In this document: positions 7,598 to 16,583 of the stretch, piece by piece
Layout of the letters: each line of letters starts with the position of its first letter
Position numbering within the stretch: the stretch's first letter is position 1
Notes under the pieces: generated by a model
The model's database searches: none
What the model was told of the DNA's origin: nothing
Seen by the model: the letters and a program-made list of their open reading frames with translations, nothing else
From: Gammaproteobacteria bacterium
GTDB lineage: Bacteria; Pseudomonadota; Gammaproteobacteria; Ga0077554; Ga007554
Assembly: GCA_020053945.1 (NCBI GenBank)
Contig: JAGVME010000032.1
Location: 1-46,404, forward strand
Direction of reading: 5' to 3'
Length of the DNA: 46,404 nucleotides
Translations under genes and position numbers: made by a program

Positions 7598-8033
7598 ACC
7601 GCCGCATACCATCCGACACTACCGTGGCCACTCGGGTGGATTTGCCATCGTTTCCGCTATTTTCCTGTTGGTGATATTAACCTCCCTGGGCGCGTTCATG
7701 GTTACCTTTTCCACCGCACAACACGCCACCTCGGCCCAGGATGTGATCGGCACCCGCGCCGCGCAGGCTGCACGCGCGGGAATCGAGTGGGGTAGCTATC
7801 AGGTGCTGACCCCTGTTGCTGCGCCTGCTGCAGCCGCATGCACCATTAACCCATTAGCGCTGGCAGGGAATCTGGCAGGCTTAACCGTCGTTGTCGCATG
7901 CACCGCCTCGGGGCCATTTGTTGAAAATGGAAACTCAATAACTATTTATAACATTACTTCCACAGCGAGCTCTGGCACGGTGGGCAGTATCACGTATGTG
8001 GAACGGCAATTTCAGGCGACCCTTAGCCGGTAA
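7587..8033 (+). CDS. mshP: MSHA biogenesis protein MshP
   Basis: Small PilX-like protein of the MSHA system. It has a short N-terminus ending in HSGG, a helix FAIVSAIFLLVILTSLGAFMVTFS, then a soluble part containing QAARAGIEWGSYQVL, typical of MshP. It lacks Glu at +5, as MshP/PilX proteins often do. The ORF track begins at ATG 7569; the internal ATG at 7587 gives a shorter leader. Neither has a strong ribosome-binding site, and both overlap mshO, so re-initiation is likely. Two Cys (CTINP, ACTAS) lie in the C-terminal half. Confidence 0.82.
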   Translation: MCPEPPHTIRHYRGHSGGFAIVSAIFLLVILTSLGAFMVTFSTAQHATSAQDVIGTRAAQAARAGIEWGSYQVLTPVAAPAAAACTINPLALAGNLAGLTVVVACTASGPFVENGNSITIYNITSTASSGTVGSITYVERQFQATLSR

Positions 8034-8053
8034 TCAGGCGCAGAGGAGCCACT

Positions 8054-11000
8054 ATGAAAATGTCAAAAATCAAATCATGGGAAATAAAAATGACTGGCAT
8101 CGCGACTTCAAAAACCCGTTGCTTACACCCGCTGATCCATCCTGTTTTTGGCGTGTTGCTGGCGTTATTGCCTAGCATTACCCTTGCCGCGTGGTTTGAT
8201 ACTACCTGGAATTACCGTATTCCGGTCAACGTACCTGCGGGCGCAAGCGTAAACAGCACCATCAAAGTGGACGTGGATTTCAACGCGTTACTGACAGCGG
8301 CGGGAGCGGCGGGTACATTTGACATCAACTCACCCCGTGTCGTGCGCCCAAATGACGCCGTGAGCGCGATCCAGGAATTTACGGATGCAGTGTATGCCGG
8401 CGCGACTGACGCGACTGGCGATGGCCAGGGCGAAGTACGATTTATTTTGCAGGATGCGGGTCCGGCCACTTACTATTTGTATTTTGACATCACGGCAAAT
8501 GGTCCCAAAGCTGTGAATCCGCAGACGCCGATCAACGGCAATTTTGAAAAAGGTGCCACAGGAACAACCACCCCGCAAAGCTGGAATGCACCGACCAAAA
8601 CCAATACCAATATGGATGCCCAGGTCAGGCCCAGTGAATCCCCAAACATCACGGGCATTCCCGCGGGCTCGATAGATAGTCCAAAAGTCACTGATGGCTC
8701 GCCTAATACTGGACAATTTTCCTATCTTATGGGCTATCGTAGTGCGGGAAGCATGGTAGCAGGGAACCCCGGTGTAACGTTCACCAAAACCATCGCCGTG
8801 CCTTCCACCAACTTTGGAACATTGGCCGTGCGGTGGCGTCCGGAAGGCTGGGACAGCTCTGCCAATGGCGCGACGGGCTTTGATTTCTTACGGATTGACA
8901 TCCAAGGCACTACCACAACCGAGATTGTTGGCCCAACGGCCGGAAATTATGTACTCCGTCCCTTCAGCCCGAATTTCACAACAAATGCTGCAAGCACAAC
9001 GACACCTGGTTACAGGCAATACAACGGTTTTGACTGCAGTACGAATAATATTCATAGGTACGGAATGACGATTGCTTGCGAATCCGAACCCTGGTTTACC
9101 CAAACTGTAAGCCTAGCCGCCTGGGCAGGACAAACCATTACGCTACGTTTCCGCTTTTACAGTGATGGCGCCAATGACCGCACCTGGTTCCACATTGACG
9201 ATATAGAATGGAGCGTAGCCACCGCCTCATTGGGCACGCCAGAACCACGCGTAATTAATCCCGGTGGATTCAATGCGCTGGAAGTGGGAGTGGCCGCCTT
9301 TCCGTTAGCGGGCGCCATCATCAAGACCAAGGTCGCGGCAACCAGTTTCAACCTCGACCTGGTAGCGCTGGATACCGCCAAAACAGCCATACTCACCACG
9401 TTCACTGGAACGGTAAAAGTCGAACTACTGGATGCCAGTCCCGGCGGGGCGCTTGACGCAAACGGTTGTAATGCAAGTTGGGCAACCATTCAGACATTGG
9501 CGACCAACCCAAATTTTGCGGCGGCGGATAATGGTCGCAAGACGGTGGGATTCAGCGAAAACAATGTTTGGCCCAATGTGCGGGTGCGTATCACATTTCC
9601 CGCCTCTGGGGTAGCTACCGCGATCGGATGTTCGACCGATAATTTTGCGGTACGGCCCAGCGGCTTGGTGAGCGTCAATGCAACGGATAATACCTGGGCT
9701 AGCGCCGGTACTACCCGAACCTTGGCCAATGGCGGCGCGGGCGGAGGCAATGTACACAAGGCAGGACAACCATTCACATTGCGCGCCACTGGCCAAAATG
9801 CCTCAGGCATCACGACCAGCAATTACAATGGCAGCCCCACGGTCCAAACGCTCACCTGCACGCTTCCCACGCCTACCTGCGCCAATGGCGTATTGACACC
9901 CGGCACCTGGAGTGCTGCCAGTGGCATTGTGACGACCACTACCGCCGCTTATTCCGAAGCGGGTTCATTTAATTTGACATTGGAAGACCAAACCTTTGCT
10001 GCCGTGGACAGCGCTGATTCCACGCTTCTGGAGCGCACCATCCCACAAGCGGCAGCCATCACAGTTGGCCGCTTTATCCCGGACCATTTTATAATCGCAA
10101 CCAACAACACCCCTGTCTTCAAGACTTTTAACGTAGCGGACAGTGCCTGCTCCACCCTGCCCCGCTCGTTCACTTATGTCGGCCAACCGTTCGGCTATGT
10201 TACTCCCCCCCAGGCATTGGTAACTGCGCAAAACGCCGCAAATGCCACCACGACCAATTACCGGGGAAATCTTTGGAAAATTTCGAGCACGGCCCCATCT
10301 GACATAACCCAGACCTACACGCATAACCCTGTAAAAACTCTTGACACAACATTAACCGGCCTGCCTACGGTCACGCCCAACAACGATGGCACTGGCACAG
10401 TTACCGTCAATACCGCCGATGTGATTGGCTTTACCCGCAACCTGACAACGCCGGATGCGCCGTTTATCGCCGATTTGTCACTTTCCATGAGCGTCGTGGA
10501 TGACAGTGAAGCGGGTGCGAACCAAGGGACTATCACCACTACAGCTCCGGGAGCCGTGTTCAACGGCGGCGGCAGCGGTATCGCCTTCGATTCTGGTAAC
10601 GCATTCCGCTATGGCAGGTTGAAACTTGCCAACACCCACGGCTCAGAGTTGCTGAATTTACCGGTTCCGATGGAAGCACAGCACTGGAACGGAACCACTT
10701 TCGTCACTAATACGGCAGATCATTGCACCACAATTGTGCCGGGCAATATCTTGCTAAGTAATCCGCGTAAAAGTTTGTTGGTCGGCGAAACAGGGATCAC
10801 CGTCAGTGGTGCGTTCCTTAATGGACGATCTACAAATTTCAGGCTCAACAAACCCAGCGGCGGGGATGGCATTTACAACGGCAGCGTGGATATCTGTGTC
10901 GATTTAGGTGTAGATACGCCATCAGCGGCGGCACCCCTGTGCGTTGCAACCACCCCCGCCAACCAACCTTGGCTGCAAGGAAAATGGTCTGAAACTAATT

Positions 11001-11083
11001 ACGATGACGACCCGGTGGCGCGCGGCACTTTTGGTATCTACAAAAATGCCAATGAAATTATTTATATGCGGGAAATCTACTGA
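8054..11083 (+). CDS. mshQ: MSHA biogenesis protein MshQ, large secreted protein
   Basis: A 1009-residue exported protein. It has a long N-terminal leader with a hydrophobic segment (FGVLLALLPSITLAA) and likely signal cleavage around residue 45. A DUF2341-type domain follows (WFDTTWNYRIPVNV). The middle contains a jelly-roll-like region ending WFHIDDIEW. The C-terminal third is the DUF6701/MshQ domain, with FIPDHFIIATNN, paired Cys and a conserved closing segment. The role in the MSHA pilus (tip or surface adhesin) is inferred from position and domains. A good ribosome-binding site (GAGGAGC) precedes ATG 8054, and a 104-bp gap with no clear terminator separates it from mshI. Confidence 0.85.
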   Translation: MKMSKIKSWEIKMTGIATSKTRCLHPLIHPVFGVLLALLPSITLAAWFDTTWNYRIPVNVPAGASVNSTIKVDVDFNALLTAAGAAGTFDINSPRVVRPNDAVSAIQEFTDAVYAGATDATGDGQGEVRFILQDAGPATYYLYFDITANGPKAVNPQTPINGNFEKGATGTTTPQSWNAPTKTNTNMDAQVRPSESPNITGIPAGSIDSPKVTDGSPNTGQFSYLMGYRSAGSMVAGNPGVTFTKTIAVPSTNFGTLAVRWRPEGWDSSANGATGFDFLRIDIQGTTTTEIVGPTAGNYVLRPFSPNFTTNAASTTTPGYRQYNGFDCSTNNIHRYGMTIACESEPWFTQTVSLAAWAGQTITLRFRFYSDGANDRTWFHIDDIEWSVATASLGTPEPRVINPGGFNALEVGVAAFPLAGAIIKTKVAATSFNLDLVALDTAKTAILTTFTGTVKVELLDASPGGALDANGCNASWATIQTLATNPNFAAADNGRKTVGFSENNVWPNVRVRITFPASGVATAIGCSTDNFAVRPSGLVSVNATDNTWASAGTTRTLANGGAGGGNVHKAGQPFTLRATGQNASGITTSNYNGSPTVQTLTCTLPTPTCANGVLTPGTWSAASGIVTTTTAAYSEAGSFNLTLEDQTFAAVDSADSTLLERTIPQAAAITVGRFIPDHFIIATNNTPVFKTFNVADSACSTLPRSFTYVGQPFGYVTPPQALVTAQNAANATTTNYRGNLWKISSTAPSDITQTYTHNPVKTLDTTLTGLPTVTPNNDGTGTVTVNTADVIGFTRNLTTPDAPFIADLSLSMSVVDDSEAGANQGTITTTAPGAVFNGGGSGIAFDSGNAFRYGRLKLANTHGSELLNLPVPMEAQHWNGTTFVTNTADHCTTIVPGNILLSNPRKSLLVGETGITVSGAFLNGRSTNFRLNKPSGGDGIYNGSVDICVDLGVDTPSAAAPLCVATTPANQPWLQGKWSETNYDDDPVARGTFGIYKNANEIIYMREIY

Positions 11084-11193
11084 AATAATTTGAAGTGCCG
11101 ATAGTACCAGTGGGGAATGTGGAATCCATTAGTTTTTAACAAAGGTATCCAACTTTAAATAACTTTTTATTGAAATATTAACAACGAGTGGTT

Positions 11194-12777
11194 ATGGATT
11201 TTCTCAGGAAAACGACAAGGACGGCTGGATGGATGGCTATTAACTGCCAGGATGGCGGTGTTTATGTCGCGCATATCCAGCGTGCCGCCAACACCCTGCC
11301 AGAAGTGACCCTGGCAACTTTTCATGGCAGCAGCGACCCTTCTGTAGCCGCAACACTGATAAAATCCGCGAAAGAATGGCGCGCGAACCGCTACGTGTGC
11401 ACCACCTTGGTGGCTGGCGGCGAATATCAGGTATTACCGGTGGAAGCGCCCAATGTACCTGCCGAAGAATTGAAAACAGCGGTCCGCTGGCGCCTCAAGG
11501 ATATGCTCGACTACCCTGTCGACGAGGCCACACTGGATATCATGAACATCCAGCAGGATAAAAATACCCCGGCTAAAAATAAACCCATGTATGCCGTTGC
11601 GGCGCGATCTAAATCCATAGAAGCGTGCCAGTCTTTATTTGGGCAAGCCAAAATTGCTTTACACGCCATTGATATTCCTGAAATGGCACAGCGTAATATT
11701 GCCATGTTGCTGAAAGCGGAAGACCGGGGTGTAGCGCTGCTGTCATTCAATGCCGAAGGTGGGCTTCTCACCATTACTTTTGCCGATACACTTTACCTGT
11801 CGCGGCGCATTGAGGTCACCCTGTCCCAACTTACGCAACTTGGCGATGAACAGAAAAACGCCTGCTATGAAAAAATTACCCTGGAACTGCAACGTTCTTT
11901 GGATTATTTTGACCGCCAGTATAATTTCATTACACTGTCAAAACTGGTGCTGGCACCCTTGGCTGAGGCGGGCGCGGGCTTGCAGGAATACATGGCCACC
12001 AACCTGTATATTCCGGTGGAAATATTAAACCTTGAAACCATTCTCGACTTTTCTAAAGTACCGGCATTGAAGGATCCTAAGCAGCAGCAACGCTATTTTA
12101 TGGCGCTGGGCGCCGCGCTGCGTGATGAAGGGCAGACATCCATCAGCCTCTACAATCCACTGCTGCTGAAACAGAAAAATTATTTTCCCGCCCACACCAT
12201 GGCCCAATCACTTGGCCTTATTTTCATTGGAATTATGCTATTTTATGGGTATGCCCGCCACTACGTTGCCGAAATGAAAAAACAGGCGGCACAAAGTATT
12301 GAAATGCACGGTTCCACCCAGGCCAAACTGGCGCAATTGACCACCGCGCCGGGCGCAGCCACCACCAGTAAACTATTGGAAAATGAAGTGGCGCAATCAG
12401 AAATGCAACTCAAAGCGCGCCGCCAGATTTTGGAAATGATAAAAAAAGGCAATCTCGGCAACACGCAGGGATTTTCAGAATACCTGCGTGCCTTGTCGCG
12501 GCAAACTACAGAGGGGTTATGGATCACGCGCTTCCAGGTATCCGGGGCCGGGGACGACATGATGATCAGCGGGCGTACCTTGCAGCCTGATCAAGTACCG
12601 GTATTCATCCATCAGCTTAAACAAGAAAAAGTGATGGCTGGAAAAACCTTCGGCCTATTGGAAATGCACACGCCCGCGGTGGTTAATGGTGAAGTTAATG
12701 CTGGGAATACACGCGCGCCACCCCCCCCGCATATCGAATTCAATTTGCATAACACCCCGCCGGGGCAAGCGCAATGA
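11194..12777 (+). CDS. mshI: MSHA biogenesis protein MshI (PilM-PilN-like)
   Basis: A 527-residue assembly protein that combines a PilM-like actin-fold half (residues ~10-310, including ELKTAVRWRLKDMLDYPVDEA and CYEKITLELQRSLDYFDRQYN) with a PilN-like C-terminal half. That half has a transmembrane segment near 330-350 (AQSLGLIFIGIMLFYGYA), a coiled region and a small C-terminal domain. It should link the cytoplasmic side of the platform to the periplasmic MshJ/MshK. ATG 11194 is preferred over GTG 11188. The last codons overlap mshJ by ATGA. It opens the second half of the msh locus, which precedes mshE in Vibrio but follows mshQ here. Confidence 0.88.
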   Translation: MDFLRKTTRTAGWMAINCQDGGVYVAHIQRAANTLPEVTLATFHGSSDPSVAATLIKSAKEWRANRYVCTTLVAGGEYQVLPVEAPNVPAEELKTAVRWRLKDMLDYPVDEATLDIMNIQQDKNTPAKNKPMYAVAARSKSIEACQSLFGQAKIALHAIDIPEMAQRNIAMLLKAEDRGVALLSFNAEGGLLTITFADTLYLSRRIEVTLSQLTQLGDEQKNACYEKITLELQRSLDYFDRQYNFITLSKLVLAPLAEAGAGLQEYMATNLYIPVEILNLETILDFSKVPALKDPKQQQRYFMALGAALRDEGQTSISLYNPLLLKQKNYFPAHTMAQSLGLIFIGIMLFYGYARHYVAEMKKQAAQSIEMHGSTQAKLAQLTTAPGAATTSKLLENEVAQSEMQLKARRQILEMIKKGNLGNTQGFSEYLRALSRQTTEGLWITRFQVSGAGDDMMISGRTLQPDQVPVFIHQLKQEKVMAGKTFGLLEMHTPAVVNGEVNAGNTRAPPPPHIEFNLHNTPPGQAQ

Positions 12778-13463
12778 CGGCGCTGCGGCCGCAACTGCAA
12801 CGCCTTACGGAGCGCATCAACACGCTAGCCCTGCGCGAGCGGGTGCTGATCTTTATGGCGGTGGCACTGGCACTTATCGCCGCCCTGTATGGCGCGTTAA
12901 TAGATCCCCTGTTGAAACACCAGCGGCAGGTGGCGCAAGAAATCACCGCAACCCAAGGGAAAATAACGGATCTGCACCGCCAAATCCAAGCGCAGCTAGC
13001 GGCAGGGAATGTCGACCCGAATGCCCCATTGAAGGCACGCCTCGAACAGCTCAAAACAGACTCCACCCGCCTCAACCAAGACTTACATGACTTCAAAAAC
13101 GGGCTGATTACACCGCAGCAAATGCCCATGTTGCTAAAAGATATTTTGCGCAACCATCATTCCTTGCGCCTTATTTCCATGAAGACCCTGCCAGCGCAGC
13201 GCCTCAGCGAAAATAAGGATGACGCTAAAACCACAAACAATACTGCCACTCCTGAAGCTGAAATAGGCGCCTACAAACATGGTTTCGAGATTACGTTGCA
13301 AGGTGGATATCTGGATATGTTGGGATATTTGTCCGCCATTGAGGCCTCACCCTGGCGGGTATTTTGGGGGAGCGCCCATTTGGATGCCAGCACTTACCCA
13401 AAAACCTTGCTGACAATCAAGCTCTATACCTTAAGCATGGACCAAGAGTGGTTAATATTATGA
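12774..13463 (+). CDS. mshJ: MSHA biogenesis protein MshJ (PilO/GspM-like)
   Basis: A 229-residue bitopic inner-membrane protein: short cytoplasmic start, one transmembrane helix (VLIFMAVALALIAALYGALI, residues ~23-43), a periplasmic coiled coil (RQVAQEITATQGKITDLHRQIQA region) and a ferredoxin-like C-terminal domain of PilO/GspM type. It starts inside the mshI stop codon and its stop codon overlaps the mshK start, so mshI-J-K form a coupled block, like pilM-N-O-P. Confidence 0.87.
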   Translation: MTALRPQLQRLTERINTLALRERVLIFMAVALALIAALYGALIDPLLKHQRQVAQEITATQGKITDLHRQIQAQLAAGNVDPNAPLKARLEQLKTDSTRLNQDLHDFKNGLITPQQMPMLLKDILRNHHSLRLISMKTLPAQRLSENKDDAKTTNNTATPEAEIGAYKHGFEITLQGGYLDMLGYLSAIEASPWRVFWGSAHLDASTYPKTLLTIKLYTLSMDQEWLIL

Positions 13464-13873
13464 ACATCAGCGTAGTTATGGCAAGCGGCGGGGTATTGAT
13501 CAATAAACTGCAAACACGCGCCTTCTTATGTTTTTGTATTGCGTTGACCCTTCTGCCTTGCCACATGGCGAAGGCGGAAGTTTTTCGTGACCCTACCCGG
13601 CCACCCAACGTGCGGCCCGTCGCACTGGATAAAGAAACTGGAATAACGCCAAGCGGCCTGCAATTACAGGCGATAATCATTTCAGAAAACCGCCGTTCAG
13701 CAATTATTGGCAACCGCAGCGTCCATATGGGAGATAGCATTGGTGGCGCGAAACTTATCAGCATCAATGAAAGCGAAGTGGTATTGAAAACAGGTGGAAA
13801 ATTACAAATACTAAATCTCTTTCCAATCTCCTCAAAACGCCAACCCTCAAGCGATCGGGCCGTGACGCGCTAA
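13460..13873 (+). CDS. mshK: MSHA biogenesis protein MshK (PilP/GspC-like)
   Basis: A 137-residue protein with an N-terminal hydrophobic signal or anchor (FLCFCIALTLLPCHMAKA), then FRDPTRPP, the diagnostic opening of MshK/GspC-PilP-like proteins. A small beta domain follows (LQAIIISENRRSAIIGNRSVHMGD...GGKLQIL). The ORF track starts at 13364 inside mshJ; the ATG at 13460 overlapping the mshJ stop (ATGA) is much more likely. It probably contacts the secretin MshL, whose gene is next. Confidence 0.86.
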   Translation: MNISVVMASGGVLINKLQTRAFLCFCIALTLLPCHMAKAEVFRDPTRPPNVRPVALDKETGITPSGLQLQAIIISENRRSAIIGNRSVHMGDSIGGAKLISINESEVVLKTGGKLQILNLFPISSKRQPSSDRAVTR

Positions 13874-13897
13874 GCTAAATAAATGTAACGCTAAAAA

Positions 13898-15643
13898 ATG
13901 GAACATACAGCTATGCAAACATATAATTTTTATAGTCCCAGCGGCGGGGAACCAGCCTCAGTATCCGCCAGGATTAAAACATATATTCTTGGCTGTATAT
14001 TCATGGCGGTTACCGGCTGCGCCACGCACCCCGCGCAAGGCACAGGGGCACTTGACCATATCAATACTGAACTCAACAGCGCCCTTGGCGGCAAACCCGC
14101 CACCGCGCCTTCAGATGCCGCCGTGGGCGCCGCATTACTGCCACCCCTCAAGATTGAACTCCCGAAATCCAGCCAATCACCCAAACCAGCGTTGGAACAG
14201 AAGTTTGACCTTGCCGTCAACAAAGCGCCTGCCCAGCAGATATTCATGGACATTGTTTCAGGAACCCCCTATAGCATGCTGGTGCATCCGGAAGTAGTAG
14301 GAACCCTGTCGCTGAACCTCAAAGATGTCACGGTGTTTGAAGCACTGGACGCCATCCGTGAAATGTATGGCTATAATTACAAAGTGGAAGGCAACCGGAT
14401 TTTCATCCAGCCATTGACCATGCAGACACGCATGTTCAAAATCAACTATATTGCCGGACAGCGTAAGGGCAGCTCTGAGATACGTGTTGTTTCCGGTTCG
14501 GTGAGTGATGTGCCCTCCTCCTCCGGCACTACCGCTTCGGGTTCCTCTAGCCCCGGCAATACCGCCAGTCAAGCCGTAGAAACCAGCCGGATCACCACTA
14601 CCACAGACAGTGACTTCTGGAATGAACTGAAAGTGTCACTGGCCTCTATCGTTAATGACAAAGACGGCCATCATGTAGTGCTCAACCCGCATTCGGGCAT
14701 GGTGCTGGTGCGCGCCATGCCCACTGAAATACGGCAGGTGGAAAGTTACCTGAAAGCCATGCAATTGATAGTTGACCGCCAAGTGATGCTGGAAGCAAAA
14801 ATCATTGAGGTGCAACTTAATGATGGACATCAAACGGGCATTAACTGGGCTGGTTTTAACAAAAATAACCAACATGGATTTTCGGTGGGCGCCAATCCTG
14901 ATAGCTTCTTGGTGCCGGGCGGCCTGCCCGTAGCAGGAAGCACGCTGGGGAGCATATTGGATACCAGTGCAACCGGCAGGTTGCTCAATATTGCGGTCCA
15001 TTATTCCAATTTTGCCGGGCTGCTGTCGTTTCTTGATACCCAAGGCACGGTGCATGTGCTGTCTAGCCCACGGATTGCCACCATAAATAACCAGAAAGCC
15101 GTGCTCAAAGTCGGCACCGATGATTTCTTTGTCACCAACGTCAGCTCAACCACTACGACCGGCAGCGGGAGCGCCTCGTCAACGCCGAATGTTACCCTGC
15201 GGCCCTTTTTCTCGGGCATTGCGCTGGATGTAACGCCGCAGATTTCGGAAGATGGGCAGATCACTTTGCACATCCGGCCTTCTGTCAGCCAGGTTACTGA
15301 GCAACAGAAAGTCATTGATCTTGGCACCTCAGGCAGGATCAACCTGCCCCTGGCGTCAAGCACCATCTCAGAAACAGACAGTATCGTGCGCGTTCAGGAT
15401 GGGCATACCGTAGCCATCGGTGGATTGATGCGGCAATCCATGAATGACGGGCAATCTAAAGTGCCTTTCGTGGGCGATGTGCCCCTGTTAGGCGCGCTGT
15501 TCCGCAGCACTAAGCAAACCACCCAAAAACGGGAACTGGTAATTTTGCTGAAAACAACGGTAGTGCAAGGTGACAGTGACTGGACGCAAGATTTGCTGCA
15601 AACACGTGAGCGCATCCAGAAAATGCAGGGTGGCGCCCAATGA
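13898..15643 (+). CDS. mshL: MSHA outer-membrane secretin MshL
   Basis: A 581-residue secretin forming the outer-membrane channel for the pilus. The N-terminal signal ends in AVTGC, a lipobox, so it is probably a lipoprotein. A secretin/TonB short N-terminal domain lies at ~100-175 (FDLAVNKAPAQQIFMDI...GTLSLNLKDVTV). A Ser/Gly/Thr-rich linker near 205-225 is followed by an N-domain (IRQVESYLKAMQ) and the secretin core, with VLSSPRIATINNQKAVLKVG, the VAIGGLM motif and VPLLGALFRS. The start ATG lacks a strong ribosome-binding site; a second ATG five codons downstream is possible. Confidence 0.93.
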   Translation: MEHTAMQTYNFYSPSGGEPASVSARIKTYILGCIFMAVTGCATHPAQGTGALDHINTELNSALGGKPATAPSDAAVGAALLPPLKIELPKSSQSPKPALEQKFDLAVNKAPAQQIFMDIVSGTPYSMLVHPEVVGTLSLNLKDVTVFEALDAIREMYGYNYKVEGNRIFIQPLTMQTRMFKINYIAGQRKGSSEIRVVSGSVSDVPSSSGTTASGSSSPGNTASQAVETSRITTTTDSDFWNELKVSLASIVNDKDGHHVVLNPHSGMVLVRAMPTEIRQVESYLKAMQLIVDRQVMLEAKIIEVQLNDGHQTGINWAGFNKNNQHGFSVGANPDSFLVPGGLPVAGSTLGSILDTSATGRLLNIAVHYSNFAGLLSFLDTQGTVHVLSSPRIATINNQKAVLKVGTDDFFVTNVSSTTTTGSGSASSTPNVTLRPFFSGIALDVTPQISEDGQITLHIRPSVSQVTEQQKVIDLGTSGRINLPLASSTISETDSIVRVQDGHTVAIGGLMRQSMNDGQSKVPFVGDVPLLGALFRSTKQTTQKRELVILLKTTVVQGDSDWTQDLLQTRERIQKMQGGAQ

Positions 15644-15698
15644 GGGGGCTGGCAAAAATAACCGCCTGCCGCGCCTGTAGGGCAAGCGGAAGTTAACC

Positions 15699-16583
15699 AT
15701 GTACCTTACCCACTTCGGTTTTTCTGAAGCACCGTTCGGCATCACGCCGGACACTAGTTTCTTCTTTGCCTGCGCGGATTATCAACAAGCCCTCAATACC
15801 TTGTTGGTTGCCGTTAATGAGGGTGAAGGGTTTATCAAAATCACAGGGGAAGTAGGCACAGGTAAAACCCTGCTATGCCGGCAATTCCTGGCAAGCATCA
15901 ATAATGATTGCGCTGAGGGACAGCAACGCTTCATCACCGCCTACATCCCCAACCCATACCTGGAACCACGCACCCTGTTGCTGGCACTTGCCGAAGAACT
16001 CGGCATTGTGCTGCGCAAAGATGCCGATCAACACCAATTGCTCAAATCACTGACGCTTTCGTTACTGGATTTTTCCCAGCAGGGCAAGCAGGTGGTATTG
16101 TGTCTTGATGAAGCGCAGGCGATGCCGATGGAAACCCTGGAGGCGGTACGCCTGCTCAGCAACCTGGAAACGGAAAAACGCAAACTGCTGCAGATTGTGT
16201 TATTTGGCCAACCCGAACTTAATCTGCGGTTACAGCAGGACTCGATACGCCAATTAAACCAGCGCATCACATTCCATTACCATCTTTCACCCTTGAACCG
16301 CCGTGACCTGGACCATTATCTTGCCCATCGCATCAGCATTGCACAAGGAAACACTGGGGTAAAATTTGCCAATGGCCGGTTGTTTAGCGGCCATGCCGTA
16401 CGCCTCTTGCATGTAGCGAGCGGCGGCATTCCCCGGCTCATTAATATTCTTGCGCATAAGGCGTTGATGCTAACTTATGGAGAAGGCAGGCAACAGGTTG
16501 AGGCACGCCATATACGTGCCGCCGCACGGGATACGGAAGCCGCTAAACAGGACCTGTGGCGTTGGCTGGCGATGCTGCAATGA
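15699..16583 (+). CDS. mshM: MSHA biogenesis ATPase MshM (ExeA-like AAA)
   Basis: A 294-residue cytoplasmic AAA-type ATPase of the GspA/ExeA group. It opens with MYLTHFGFSEAPFGITPD, a standard start for the group; Walker A is GEVGTGKT near residue 50, Walker B is VVLCLDEAQ near 132, and an arginine-containing sensor region RQLNQRI follows near 180. ExeA-like proteins help secretin assembly in type II systems; here the partner would be MshL. The stop overlaps the mshN ATG by ATGA. Confidence 0.92.
   Translation: MYLTHFGFSEAPFGITPDTSFFFACADYQQALNTLLVAVNEGEGFIKITGEVGTGKTLLCRQFLASINNDCAEGQQRFITAYIPNPYLEPRTLLLALAEELGIVLRKDADQHQLLKSLTLSLLDFSQQGKQVVLCLDEAQAMPMETLEAVRLLSNLETEKRKLLQIVLFGQPELNLRLQQDSIRQLNQRITFHYHLSPLNRRDLDHYLAHRISIAQGNTGVKFANGRLFSGHAVRLLHVASGGIPRLINILAHKALMLTYGEGRQQVEARHIRAAARDTEAAKQDLWRWLAMLQ

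Noticed and set aside
11084-11193. Specific sigma70 promoter before mshI
   Set aside because: AT-rich but no -35/-10 pair with proper spacing that I could defend.
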